Positions 22,513-30,584 are shown, counted from the stretch's first letter. The stretch: DNA of 61,864 nt from Micromonospora sp. RHAY321 (GCF_023896955.1 NZ_JAMHIW010000024.1:1-61864); one strand, 5' to 3'. The notes: generated by a model not told the origin, from the letters alone. Translations and numbers: made by a program.

Positions 22513-23765
22513 CCGTCGCGACACCCCACCCCCCGGCCGGCGCGCGCCCGGCCGGCGCCGACAACCGGCTCGTCGTCGGCGGCACCACAATGACCTGGGG
22601 GACGTTGCCGACGCCGGTGCTGCCCGACCCGGCCGCGGTGCTCGCGCACTCCGCCGGTCACGCGCTCGCCGCCGCGCGGCAGCACGCCCTGCACGGCACC
22701 GAGCTGCTGCTCAGCACCGTGGGCCGGGTCGACGCGGCCATGCGCGCGGAGCTGCTCGACGCCGGGTTCACGGTGACCGTCCTCGACGACGACGGCGCGC
22801 ACCCCAGCGCGCCGCCCCGCCCACGCGCCGCCGAACCCGGCCGGCTCTGGCTGCTGACCTCCGGCTCGACCGGCCGTCCCAAGCGGGTCGGGCACACCCT
22901 CGACACGCTGACCACCGTGCGGGCGGGCCAGCCGGACCGGACCTGGCTCTGCCCCTACGCCCCCGGCACGTACGCCTGGTGGCAGGTGGTGACCCTGTCG
23001 CTGACCCAGGCCGGTCAGCACCTGGTGGTCGTCGAGCCGGACGAGTTGGACGACTGGCCGGCGGTCGCCGCCGCGCACGGGGTCGACGCCGCTTCCGGCA
23101 CGCCGACCTTCTGGCGGCGCACCCTCTACCGGGACGCCGCCGCGCTGGCCCGGGTGCCGTTGCGCCAGATCACCCTCGGCGGGGAGCCGGTGGACCAGGC
23201 GATCCTGGACCAGCTGCGGGAGGTCTTCCCCGCCGCCCGGATCTCCTGGATCTACGCGTCCTCCGAGGTGGGGGCGTCCATCGTGGTGCACGACGGGCGA
23301 GCCGGGTTCCCGGCCGCCTGGCTGGGCAGGGAGGCCCCCGGCCGGCCGACCCTCTCCGTTCACAACGACGAGCTGGTGGTCACCTCGCCGTACCACGGGG
23401 TCGGGCTGGCCGGCCCGGTCCGCACCGGGGACCGCGTGCAGGTGGTCGACGACCGGGTGCTGATCACCGGCCGGCTGGATTCCGACGAGATCAACGTCGG
23501 CGGCAGCAAGGTCTCCGCCGGTGTGGTCCGCGGCGTGCTGACCGGGCATCCCGCGGTGGCGTGGGCCCGGGTCACCGGCCGCAGGGCCCCGGTGCTCGGC
23601 CGGATGGTGGTCGCCGAGGTGGTCCTCACCCCCGCCGCCGACGTCACCGACGAGGCCGCACTGGTCCGCTGGTGCGCCGAGCGGCTGCCCGAGCACGCGG
23701 TGCCACGCCGGATCCGCGTGCTGACCGAGATCCCCGTCAAGGAGACCCTGAAGAGCGATGTCTGA
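22509..23765 (+). CDS. AMP-forming acyl-activating enzyme (ANL superfamily), short
   Basis: A 418-residue adenylating enzyme that should activate a carboxylic acid with ATP and load it on the upstream carrier protein. It has the P-loop LLTSGSTGRPKRV (115-127), ITLGGEPVDQAIL, the A5-like YASSEVGAS, the A7/A8 RTGDRVQVVDDRVLITGRLD, and NVGGSKVSAGVVRGVL. The C-terminal lysine is probably K415 in VKETLKSDV, right at the end. At 418 residues it is about 100 shorter than usual because the N-terminal part before the P-loop is reduced. The acid is not predictable by eye. It overlaps both neighbours. Confidence 0.87.
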   Translation: MTVATPHPPAGARPAGADNRLVVGGTTMTWGTLPTPVLPDPAAVLAHSAGHALAAARQHALHGTELLLSTVGRVDAAMRAELLDAGFTVTVLDDDGAHPSAPPRPRAAEPGRLWLLTSGSTGRPKRVGHTLDTLTTVRAGQPDRTWLCPYAPGTYAWWQVVTLSLTQAGQHLVVVEPDELDDWPAVAAAHGVDAASGTPTFWRRTLYRDAAALARVPLRQITLGGEPVDQAILDQLREVFPAARISWIYASSEVGASIVVHDGRAGFPAAWLGREAPGRPTLSVHNDELVVTSPYHGVGLAGPVRTGDRVQVVDDRVLITGRLDSDEINVGGSKVSAGVVRGVLTGHPAVAWARVTGRRAPVLGRMVVAEVVLTPAADVTDEAALVRWCAERLPEHAVPRRIRVLTEIPVKETLKSDV

Positions 23766-24513
23766 CCTCGCCGACACCCAGCTCGTCCCGCCCAGCTCCG
23801 TGGTTCTCGTCTCCGGCGGCTCCCGGGGGCTGGGCCTGGCCATCGTCACCGACCTGCTCGACCACGGCGTACGGGTGGCCGCGTTCGCCCGCACGGTCAC
23901 CCCGGAGCTGGAGAAGCTCGCCGCCGAGCACCCCGACCGGGTGCACGTCGGCTCCGTGGACGTCACCGACCTGCGCGCCGCCCAGGGCTTCGTCCGCGAG
24001 GTGGAGCAGCGCCTCGGCCCGATCGACGGCATCGTCAACAACGCCGCCGTCGGGCAGGACTCCCTGCACGTGCACACGTCGACCGACGACATCGCCCGGA
24101 TCATCGAGACCAACCTGACCGCGCCGCTGCAGCTGACCCGGCTGGTGATCCGGCGGATGCTCGGCAAGGGGCTGCGCGGGCGGATCGTCAACATCACGTC
24201 GATCTGCGCGCAGCGCGGCTTCCCGGGCCTGGTCGCGTACTCGGCCACCAAGGGCGGCATGGACGCCGCCACCCGCTCGCTCGCCCGGGAGCTGGGTGGT
24301 CGGATGCTGGTCAACGCGGTCGCTCCCGGTTTCTTCGCCTCGGAGATGTCCGCGGTGCTCGGCCCGACCCAGCTCGACCAGATCGTGCGCCGCACCCCGA
24401 CCGGCCACCTGACCGAGCCGGTGGAGGTCGTACCGGTGGTCCGGATGCTGCTGCGGGAGCACACCAACATCAACGGCCAGGTCATCGTGGTGGACGGTGC
24501 CGCCTCCATCTGA
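23758..24513 (+). CDS. FabG-like short-chain dehydrogenase/reductase
   Basis: A 251-residue classical SDR. SGGSRGLGLAI (19-29) binds NAD(P), NNAAVG (94-99) is the structural motif, and the catalytic set is S148 in NITSIC, Y161 and K165 in YSATKGG. It most resembles 3-oxoacyl-ACP reductases. Because it overlaps the adenylating enzyme by eight bases and follows an ACP, its likely substrate is a 3-oxoacyl-ACP, giving a 3-hydroxyacyl group. A sugar reductase is the alternative. Confidence 0.87.
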   Translation: MSDLADTQLVPPSSVVLVSGGSRGLGLAIVTDLLDHGVRVAAFARTVTPELEKLAAEHPDRVHVGSVDVTDLRAAQGFVREVEQRLGPIDGIVNNAAVGQDSLHVHTSTDDIARIIETNLTAPLQLTRLVIRRMLGKGLRGRIVNITSICAQRGFPGLVAYSATKGGMDAATRSLARELGGRMLVNAVAPGFFASEMSAVLGPTQLDQIVRRTPTGHLTEPVEVVPVVRMLLREHTNINGQVIVVDGAASI

Positions 24514-25006
24514 CCTGCGACCGGTGCCGCCGGAAGCGGCGACCGGGCCGGTCACCATCGCCGGCCCGGTCGCGCCGTCGCGGCCGGGTGGCGCCGGCGG
24601 GCCGCGCCCGGTGCCGGGGCTGCTGGCCGCCGCCGAGCGGCACCTGCGCGTCGGGACCCCGGCCGCGCTGGCCGACGCGGTGACCCGCAGTCACCTCGAC
24701 GACGGACGCTGCGTGGGCTGGTACGGGCCGCCCGCGCCCGGGTGGCGGGTGGCGATCGACGCGGAGCGCGCGGACGCCCCGGTGCCGCCGGCGCTGGCCC
24801 GCCGGTTCGGCGCCGGCGACTTCTGGGCGCGCTGGACCCGGGCCGAGTGCTGCTGCAAGCTGGCCGACATGCCGGTGGTCGCCTGGTGGCGCCGCTACGG
24901 TCTGGGTACGCCGGCCGACGGCGCAGCGGTCTGGCGGACCCTGCGGTTGGCCGACCTGGTGATCACCGTCGGCTTCGCCCCAGCGCCCGGCTTCCATCGG
25001 GGATGA
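24497..25006 (+). CDS. Small phosphopantetheinyl-transferase-like protein
   Basis: A protein of up to 169 residues in the same operon. WRVAIDAERADAPVPP (D88, E90) followed by FWARWTRAECCCK (W113, E117, K121) matches the order of the Sfp-type motifs GxDxE and WxxKExxxK. Three consecutive cysteines fill the second motif. The two motifs are about 29 residues apart, closer than the 40 or so usual in Sfp, and the protein is shorter. It would modify the neighbouring ACP, but activity is uncertain. GTG 24497 overlaps the reductase gene by 17 bases; GTG 24524 is an equally possible start. The first 35 residues are proline-rich and look non-essential. Confidence 0.5.
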   Translation: MPPPSDLRPVPPEAATGPVTIAGPVAPSRPGGAGGPRPVPGLLAAAERHLRVGTPAALADAVTRSHLDDGRCVGWYGPPAPGWRVAIDAERADAPVPPALARRFGAGDFWARWTRAECCCKLADMPVVAWWRRYGLGTPADGAAVWRTLRLADLVITVGFAPAPGFHRG

Positions 25007-25058
25007 GGCCGGCGGCACCGCCGCTCGCGTGCCGGGTCTCCTGTCGAGCGTGCACCCG

Positions 25059-26111
25059 TCAGATCAGGTCCCAGCTCAGGGGAGTGCCGCGCGGCACGTC
25101 GGTGGCGAAGGTCCGACCGAGGACCCGGTCGATCTCGACCGGTGCCAGCCCGCCGGCCGGCCGGATGGACCGGACGTTGTGGGCCGTGACCGGGTCGCCG
25201 GCCCGTACGTCCTCGACCACGAAGAGCGAACGGCGGAACCGCAGGCCCTCCCGCTCGGCGGGGGTCGGGCCGATCGCGGTGCCGCCCAGCGCCGCGTACG
25301 CCCGGCCCGACTCGGCGACCAGGGCCGTCAGCTCCGACGGGTTCAGTGAGAAGTCGGAGTCCACGCCGCCGTCGGCCCGGTCCAGCGTCACGTGCTTCTC
25401 GATGAAGCAGGCGCCCAGCGCCACCGACGCGACCGCCACCCCGATGCCGGGCGTGTGGTCGGAGAGCCCCACCGGCACGTCGAACGCGCCGGCCAGCACC
25501 GGCAAACGGCGAAGGTTGCTGTCAGCCGGCGGCGCCGGGTAGGACGCCGTGCACGCCAGCAGCACGATGCCCGCCGCACCGCCGTCGCGGGCGGTCCGCA
25601 CGGCGGCGTCGATCTCGGCCACCGTCGCCATCCCGGTCGAGATCACCATCGGCTTGCCGGTGGAGGCCACCAACCGGATCAGTGGCAGGTCCACCAGCTC
25701 CGAGGAAGCAATCTTGTACGCCGGCGCGTCCAGCGACTCCAGCAGCTCCACGGCGGTCGCGTCGAACGGCGACGAGAAGACGGTCAGGCCCCGTGCGCGG
25801 GCCCGCGCGAAGATCGGGGCGTGCCACTCGTACGGGGTGTGCGCCCGCTCGTAGAGGCGGTACAGGTTCTCCCCGCCCCACAGCTCGTGCCCGCTGGAGA
25901 TGCGGAACGCCGGTGTGTCGACGTCGATCGTGATCGTGTCCGGCCGGTACGTCTGGAGCTTGAGGGCGTGTGCCCCGCTGTCGGCCACCGCGTCGACGAT
26001 GGCCAGCGCCCGGTCCAGGTCGCCGTTGTGGTTACCGGACATCTCGGCGACCACGAAGGGTCGCTCCCCGGCACCGACCGCGTGCGGTCCGATCTTGATT
26101 GTCGCCGTCAT
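25059..26111 (-). CDS. pseI: PseI-like pseudaminic acid synthase
   Basis: A 350-residue NeuB-family synthase. It condenses phosphoenolpyruvate with 2,4-diacetamido-2,4,6-trideoxy-L-altrose to give pseudaminic acid. The TIM barrel has VVAEMSGNHNGDLDRAL, ALKLQTYRPDTIT, FSSPFDATAVELLE, YKIASSELVDLPL and GACFIEKHVTLDR. The last 60 residues are the SAF (antifreeze-like) domain, RSLFVVEDVRAGDPVTAHNVRSIRP. The start is ATG 26111 with AGAGG before it. It lies apart from pseBCFG, convergent with the ACP operon, and follows a hairpin terminator, so it is probably its own unit. Confidence 0.92.
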   Translation of the reverse strand: MTATIKIGPHAVGAGERPFVVAEMSGNHNGDLDRALAIVDAVADSGAHALKLQTYRPDTITIDVDTPAFRISSGHELWGGENLYRLYERAHTPYEWHAPIFARARARGLTVFSSPFDATAVELLESLDAPAYKIASSELVDLPLIRLVASTGKPMVISTGMATVAEIDAAVRTARDGGAAGIVLLACTASYPAPPADSNLRRLPVLAGAFDVPVGLSDHTPGIGVAVASVALGACFIEKHVTLDRADGGVDSDFSLNPSELTALVAESGRAYAALGGTAIGPTPAEREGLRFRRSLFVVEDVRAGDPVTAHNVRSIRPAGGLAPVEIDRVLGRTFATDVPRGTPLSWDLI

Positions 26112-26133
26112 TCCGACCTCTGCTCAGGTACGC

Positions 26134-26149
26134 CCGCACCGAGGTGCGG
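26134..26149. promoter_or_regulatory. Palindrome in the pseI leader
   Basis: CCGCACC and GGTGCGG, perfect 7-bp arms two bases apart, lie 23 to 38 bases before the pseI ATG. It could be an operator or a leader hairpin. Confidence 0.35.
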
Positions 26150-26191
26150 TGGTGCTGTCGTCGTCCGCCCGGCGGGCGGAGGACCTGGAAA

Positions 26192-26229
26192 ACCAGGGCG
26201 CCGGGAGCCGACCCGGCTCCCGGCCTGGT
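26192..26229 (-). terminator. Hairpin terminator between the GT2 gene and pseI
   Basis: The core stem GCCGGGAGCC / GGCTCCCGGC has a five-base loop. It is extended by ACCAGG / CCTGGT after a small bulge. It follows the stop of the minus-strand GT2 gene and precedes pseI. Confidence 0.65.
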
Positions 26230-26244
26230 GTGCGGTGGAGGGGG

Positions 26245-27420
26245 TCACGGCAGGCGGCGCCCGGCCAGCGCGTCGACCCGATCCGTGTTCTCGACGGCGC
26301 GCTCGCCCGGTGCGGCCGCGGACCGGGCTGGTCGGCCCGGGTCCTCGTCTCCGAGGTCCGGCCCGGCACCGTTGTCGGCATCCCCCGTGGCGCCGCCCCG
26401 GCGCAGCCGGCCCGCGACCCGGTGCGCCTGACGCAGCGCCGAGTACGACAGGTAGTCACCGCGGCCGACCAGACGGTGCTTGAGCCCGGCCACGCCCGGT
26501 GGCACCGGGTAGCCACCGGCGGGCAGGTAGCGGCGGTAGTGCTCGGCCACCCGATGGAAGAAGGCCCGCCGCAGGTGCGGGTGCAGCCGGTCGTCGTTGC
26601 CGACCACCACCAGGAGGTGGCTGATCATCAACTCGAACAGTTCGGCCTGCAACTGCTCGTCCGGATGCCGCCGCCGGGCCCAGTCCATCAGCCGTTCGTA
26701 CTGCGCGAAGGCGTCGAAGTGCCGGCCGCTGCGGGTGGAGGTGATCGCACCCTGCCGGCCCTGCCGGTACAGGTAGCAGACCTGGTCGAGGACGGAGATC
26801 TTCTCCGCGCCGATGAGCAGCGGGTGGCTGAACGGGATGTCCTCGTACCAGCCGGGGAAGAACCGCAGCTCCAGCTCGTCGAGGAAGGCCCGGCGGACCA
26901 CCTTGTTCCACGCGGTGTGCTGCACACGAAGCAGCTGCGGCTGGTCGGCCAGACGGGCCACGCCGGGCATCCCGCGCAGCAGGTGACTGCTCGCGTCGAC
27001 CTCACGCCGGCCGTCCTCGTGCACCCGCAGGTGGTCCAGCATCAGCACGTCGGGCTGGTGCTGGCGCAGCCGGTCCAGCACCGCTGCGATGGTGCCCGGC
27101 GGCAGCCAGTCGTCGCTGTCGACGAACCAGACGTACCGGCCGGTGGCCACGTCGAGACCGGCGTTGCGGGCCAGGCCCAGGCCCACGTTGCTGCTCAGGT
27201 GGACGACGCGGACCCCGTCGCGGCCGGCGGCGTACGACCGCAGCATCGCGCCGCAGCCGTCCGGGGAGGCGTCGTCGACGGCGATCAGTTCGACCGCCCC
27301 CGCCTCGCCCGCCGGTACGTCGGCCCGGATCGACTCAAGGCACTGGTAGAGGTACGCCTCGACGCCGTACACGGGCACGACGATGCTCAGCAGCGGTGCG
27401 TGCGTCGGCTCATTGACCAC
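26245..27420 (-). CDS. GT2-family glycosyltransferase
   Basis: A 391-residue family 2 transferase with LSIVVPVYGVEAYLYQCLESI, VDDASPDGCGAML, GLGLARNAGLDVATG and the metal-binding VDSDDWLPPGT. The acceptor half has FFPGWYEDIPFSHPLL, similar to EpsJ/CDP-glycerol-cluster transferases. The tail after residue 340 is basic and then acidic, and of low complexity. GTG 27420 has AAGGTGG upstream; the open frame before it lacks homology. A GCGTTAACCT element lies about 90 bases upstream. It probably adds a sugar to the surface polymer of this locus. Confidence 0.87.
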   Translation of the reverse strand: MVNEPTHAPLLSIVVPVYGVEAYLYQCLESIRADVPAGEAGAVELIAVDDASPDGCGAMLRSYAAGRDGVRVVHLSSNVGLGLARNAGLDVATGRYVWFVDSDDWLPPGTIAAVLDRLRQHQPDVLMLDHLRVHEDGRREVDASSHLLRGMPGVARLADQPQLLRVQHTAWNKVVRRAFLDELELRFFPGWYEDIPFSHPLLIGAEKISVLDQVCYLYRQGRQGAITSTRSGRHFDAFAQYERLMDWARRRHPDEQLQAELFELMISHLLVVVGNDDRLHPHLRRAFFHRVAEHYRRYLPAGGYPVPPGVAGLKHRLVGRGDYLSYSALRQAHRVAGRLRRGGATGDADNGAGPDLGDEDPGRPARSAAAPGERAVENTDRVDALAGRRLP

Positions 27421-27508
27421 GCCGCCACCTTCGACGACCCGGATGGCCGGGCTCGGAACCTGACGTGGCCGACGAAGGTGGAATCCCTGAACTTGCGCGG
27501 AGCGGAAG

Positions 27509-27514
27509 GTTAAC
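27509..27514 (-). promoter_or_regulatory. GTTAAC element upstream of the GT2 gene
   Basis: On the minus strand the context reads GCGTTAACCTTCCG. It matches the bcs1-like upstream region in both GTTAAC and CCTTCCG, and TAACCT could be a -10 box. It lies about 90 bases before GTG 27420, in the 266-base gap shared with the divergent acyltransferase. Confidence 0.45.
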
Positions 27515-27566
27515 GCGGCCCTCCGGCGCCGGTGGGACACGTCCGGTTCACCCTGGAGTGACCCGG

Positions 27567-27572
27567 TAGGGT
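27567..27572 (+). promoter_or_regulatory. Candidate -10 box of the acyltransferase unit
   Basis: TAGGGT, followed by about 75 bases to the leader ORF at 27652. The -35 is unclear. Confidence 0.35.
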
Positions 27573-27651
27573 GCCCCGGGTGCGGCCCTGCCCCGGCCGC
27601 CGTGGGCGTCGCCGTCGCGCCGTCCGACGCCGCGCCGAGGAGGAGACGCAC

Positions 27652-27690
27652 GTGCTGGTGATCCTGCGGAGCGCCGGGACCTCGGCATGA
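27652..27690 (+). CDS. 12-codon leader ORF coupled to the acyltransferase
   Basis: GTG at 27652 opens a 12-codon frame, MLVILRSAGTSA, that ends in TGA overlapping the acyltransferase ATG (ATGA). A very strong AGGAGGAGA ribosome site lies four bases before it, stronger than the site of the main gene. It probably feeds ribosomes to the acyltransferase by translational coupling or acts as a leader peptide. Confidence 0.5.
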   Translation: MLVILRSAGTSA

Positions 27691-28949
27691 CGAGCACCGT
27701 CGCCGAGTCGGCGGCCCGGCCCGCGCCCACCGCCACCCGGCTGCCCTCGCTGACCGGGCTGCGGTGGATCGCCGCGTTGCTGGTCTTCGGCTTCCACGCC
27801 GGGACCATGCGGATCATCACCGAGCCGGACTACAGGGCCGTGGTCGACACGCTGTTCACCCTCGGCCTGTCCGGGGTGCAGTTCTTCTTCATCCTCAGCG
27901 GCTTCGTGCTGGTCTGGTCGGCCCGCCAGGGCGACTCCCGGCGGAGCTTCTGGCGGCGCCGGGTCGCCAAGATCTATCCGAACCATCTGGTGCTGTGGGC
28001 CGCGGCGCTGCTGGTCGCCTGGTGGTTCGCCGATCCGGTGCTGCCGGCCGCCGCGCTGGAGAACCTGCTGCTGCTGCAGGCCTGGGACCCCCGGCCGGGC
28101 TGGTTCTACAGCATCAACACGGTGAGCTGGTCGCTGTCCTGCGAGTTCTTCTTCTACCTCTGCCTGCCGTTGGCCCTGCCGTTGCTGCGCCGCTCCCGGC
28201 CGGCGTTGCTCTGGACGCTGGTCGTCGCGTTGCCGCTGCTGATCCTCGCGCTCTGGCCGGCGCAGCACCTGGTGCCGGAGGCCAGCCGCTGGTGGTTCAC
28301 CCAGGTCTTCCCGCCGGTGCGGTCGCTGGAGTTCTGGTTGGGCGCGGTGGCGGCCGAGCTGATGCGCCGCGGGCTCTGGCGGGGCCCCGGGTTGACCGCG
28401 GCCAGCCTGATCTTCGTGGTCACCTGGCTGGCCGCCGCCCAGTGGATCCGCGCCGAGCTGTGGACCACCCTGCTCGCGGTGGCGTACCTGCTGGTGATCA
28501 CCGCCGCCGCGGACGCCGACGTGCGGGGGCTGCGCTCGCCGTGGCGGTCGCGGCCGCTGGTGTGGCTCGGCGAGGTCTCGTTCGCCTTCTACCTGGTGCA
28601 CGTGCTGGTGATGACGAGCGTGCTGCGGTGGACCGGGGACTGGGGGACCGGCTTCGGCGGCTGGCGCGGCCCGGCGGCGGTGCTCGGCTTCCTGCTGGTG
28701 AACCTGGTCCTCGCCGGGCTCCTGCATCGCTTCGTGGAGACCCCGATGATGCGGCGGCTCGCGCCGCGCCGCCCGGCCCGCCCGGCGGTCGTCCCGCGAC
28801 AGCGGACCGGCGGCGCCCAAGCCGGCCGCACCGAACCCGGCGGCACCGCGCAGGCTCGTGGTGCGGAGGCCGAGGCCGAGGCCACCGGATCGCACGACGT
28901 CGAAGTGGACCGACCCGGCGAGCGAGCGACCTACGCCGAGTCGCGCTGA
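27687..28949 (+). CDS. Acyltransferase-3 (OafA/YrhL) family membrane protein
   Basis: A 420-residue integral membrane O-acyltransferase with about ten hydrophobic segments. It opens LPSLTGLRWIAALLVFGFHAG, with the conserved R and H of the family. RRRVAKIYPNHLVLW and FYSINTVSWSLSCEFFFYL are also characteristic. The C-terminal 60 residues are a hydrophilic Pro/Ala/Glu-rich cytoplasmic tail. It probably O-acylates a surface polysaccharide, using acyl-CoA from inside the cell. It is divergent from the GT2 gene and downstream of a coupled leader ORF. Confidence 0.87.
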   Translation: MTSTVAESAARPAPTATRLPSLTGLRWIAALLVFGFHAGTMRIITEPDYRAVVDTLFTLGLSGVQFFFILSGFVLVWSARQGDSRRSFWRRRVAKIYPNHLVLWAAALLVAWWFADPVLPAAALENLLLLQAWDPRPGWFYSINTVSWSLSCEFFFYLCLPLALPLLRRSRPALLWTLVVALPLLILALWPAQHLVPEASRWWFTQVFPPVRSLEFWLGAVAAELMRRGLWRGPGLTAASLIFVVTWLAAAQWIRAELWTTLLAVAYLLVITAAADADVRGLRSPWRSRPLVWLGEVSFAFYLVHVLVMTSVLRWTGDWGTGFGGWRGPAAVLGFLLVNLVLAGLLHRFVETPMMRRLAPRRPARPAVVPRQRTGGAQAGRTEPGGTAQARGAEAEAEATGSHDVEVDRPGERATYAESR

Positions 28950-29020
28950 CACCGTCCATCCTGGTCGGCGCGGCGTGCGCCGACACGCCCGGCACCCATG
29001 CACCCGGGCGGCCACGACGG

Positions 29021-29026
29021 TAGCGT
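29021..29026 (+). promoter_or_regulatory. -10 box TAGCGT, leaderless
   Basis: TAGCGT ends six bases before GTG 29033, so the small secreted-protein gene is probably transcribed without a leader. Confidence 0.5.
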
Positions 29027-29032
29027 GGGTAC

Positions 29033-29443
29033 GTGCTTCCGGTCGCGCTCACCTGTCCGCTGTGGTGGGTGGCGCGCTGGGCGACACGTGTGCTGACCAG
29101 CCTCGCCGTCGTCGCCGCCCTCGCGCTCGGCGCGGGCACGGCCCCCGCCACCGCCTCCGGGTCGATGGCGCCGGCCTCCGGGCCGACGGCGTTCACCCCC
29201 GGGCTGCTCGCGCCCACGCCCCGCCCCGCCCCGGCCGGCGGTGCCGCACACACGACGCCGATCGGCGCCGAGGGAGCCGTCGAGCAGGCCGGCCCGACGT
29301 GGTCGACCGACGGGCAGGCAACGCCCCTCGCTGAACAGGCCGCCGCCGTCGACGCGGCGCCGGTTCGCGCGGCCGGCGCCAGCCGGCTGCCCCGCTCTGC
29401 CGGCCCGGCCAGCCGGGCGCCCCGGGCCCCACCCGCACGCTGA
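29033..29443 (+). CDS. Small secreted Ala/Pro-rich protein
   Basis: A 136-residue protein that I cannot assign. Residues about 20-42 form a hydrophobic export signal (TSLAVVAALALGAGTAPATASG). The rest is low-complexity Ala, Pro, Gly and Ser with few charges until a basic end, SRAPRAPPAR. There is no catalytic motif or cysteine in the mature part. The start is set by a TAGCGT box six bases upstream. It may be poorly conserved or a surface linker. Confidence 0.45.
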   Translation: MLPVALTCPLWWVARWATRVLTSLAVVAALALGAGTAPATASGSMAPASGPTAFTPGLLAPTPRPAPAGGAAHTTPIGAEGAVEQAGPTWSTDGQATPLAEQAAAVDAAPVRAAGASRLPRSAGPASRAPRAPPAR

Positions 29444-29569
29444 GCCACCGGGACGCGTCCCGCCGCCGCACTTGTCGACTCATCCGCTCCGCACCCCGCC
29501 GACCCGTGGCCCGCCGCCGGTGGCCCGTGCGGATCCTCATCGCATCACTCTCTCCCCGAGGTGCCGACC

Positions 29570-30337
29570 ATGGAGACCGTCGTCTTCCACCATTTCCTGA
29601 CCGAGGTGCCGCAGGCCGCCGCCATCTGGTCAGCCCTGTTCCTGCTCGCTCTCACCGTGCTCGCCGTGCTCGTCGCCCGCCCGGAGCGGGACCAGCCGGC
29701 GGTCGACCCGGCGCCGGCGCCGAGCGCCCGGGAGGTGGCCGAGGCCGAGGCCGCCGACCTGCGCCGGTACGCCGAGGAGGTCGCCGTCGCCGCTGCCGGC
29801 GCTGCGCAGACCGCCCGCCGGCGGCGCGCCGACTGGCTGACCGCTCAGGAACAGGTGGAGCAGGCCTGGGCCAGGTACGACGAGGCGGACACCGCCGCCC
29901 GTCGGTTCGACGGGGCCGGCGCGCTGCCCACCCCGCGTACCCCTCGGACCCCCGCCGAGTACGCCGCCCGGGAGCGCTATCTGCATCGTGCGGCGATGGA
30001 GGCGCACTGGCGCGGTGACCTGTCCATGCGGCAGCTCGGTGACGTCTTCGCGCACCGCAACGGCTGGGATCCCCGCCGGCACCCCGTCGAGCAGGAGGCG
30101 CTGCTGAGCCGGGCGGTCCGGGACGCGCGGCTGGCCGACTACCGGGCCGCGGCCGGGCGGGAACGGTCGGCGTGGCGGGACGCGGAACTGGCCGCCTCCT
30201 CGGCCCGGGCGCTCGCCGAGGAGGCGTACGCGGCGGCGGCCCGGCTGCGCCCGAACACGCTACCGGCACGTCGCACGATGACCGCGGCGCTGCGTCCGGC
30301 GGCCGTGACGCGGTGGCGTCCGGCCCGGGTCGGCTGA
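29570..30337 (+). CDS. Single-pass membrane protein with helical cytoplasmic domain
   Basis: A 255-residue protein of unknown function. METVVFHHFLTEVPQ is followed by one transmembrane helix (AIWSALFLLALTVLAVLVA, about 19-37). A long Ala/Glu/Arg-rich helical region comes next (AREVAEAEAADLRRYAEEV onward) with probable coiled coils. ATG 29570 has GAGGTG six bases before it. It follows the secreted-protein gene by 126 bases. No enzyme motif is visible. Confidence 0.65.
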   Translation: METVVFHHFLTEVPQAAAIWSALFLLALTVLAVLVARPERDQPAVDPAPAPSAREVAEAEAADLRRYAEEVAVAAAGAAQTARRRRADWLTAQEQVEQAWARYDEADTAARRFDGAGALPTPRTPRTPAEYAARERYLHRAAMEAHWRGDLSMRQLGDVFAHRNGWDPRRHPVEQEALLSRAVRDARLADYRAAAGRERSAWRDAELAASSARALAEEAYAAAARLRPNTLPARRTMTAALRPAAVTRWRPARVG

Positions 30338-30554
30338 GTCGCCGATTAGGGACGTGAGCCCGGTCACACCCGCTCGAAACCGGGCGCACGGCACGATCGG
30401 CGCGATTGTTCCCGCGAATCCGGTGCCGTTGTCACCGGCCTGTCCGGTTCCCGCCCGCAGGCGCCTCCGTAACCGGTTGTCCCATCGAGTCGCGTCAGTG
30501 GCAATACGCGCAGAAATTGCTGCGCCATTTCAGGTTTACGCAGGTGAACCTGGC

Positions 30555-30584
30555 TTGGCAGGGTGGGAACACGACCAGTAGTGT
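30555..30584 (+). promoter_or_regulatory. Promoter of the riboswitch-C39 peptidase unit
   Basis: TTGGCA (30555-30560) and TAGTGT (30579-30584) have an 18-base spacer. The predicted start, near 30591, lies just before the riboswitch. The stretch from 30338 to 30554 contains nothing else I can support. Confidence 0.55.

Noticed and set aside
22261..24513. ACP-ligase-reductase genes as a small polyketide or fatty acid cluster
   Set aside because: No ketosynthase, acyltransferase, dehydratase or thioesterase is present, and the setting is a sugar locus.
30338..30554. Short frames between the membrane protein gene and the riboswitch promoter
   Set aside because: None has a ribosome site, normal codon use or a leaderless -10 at the right spacing.
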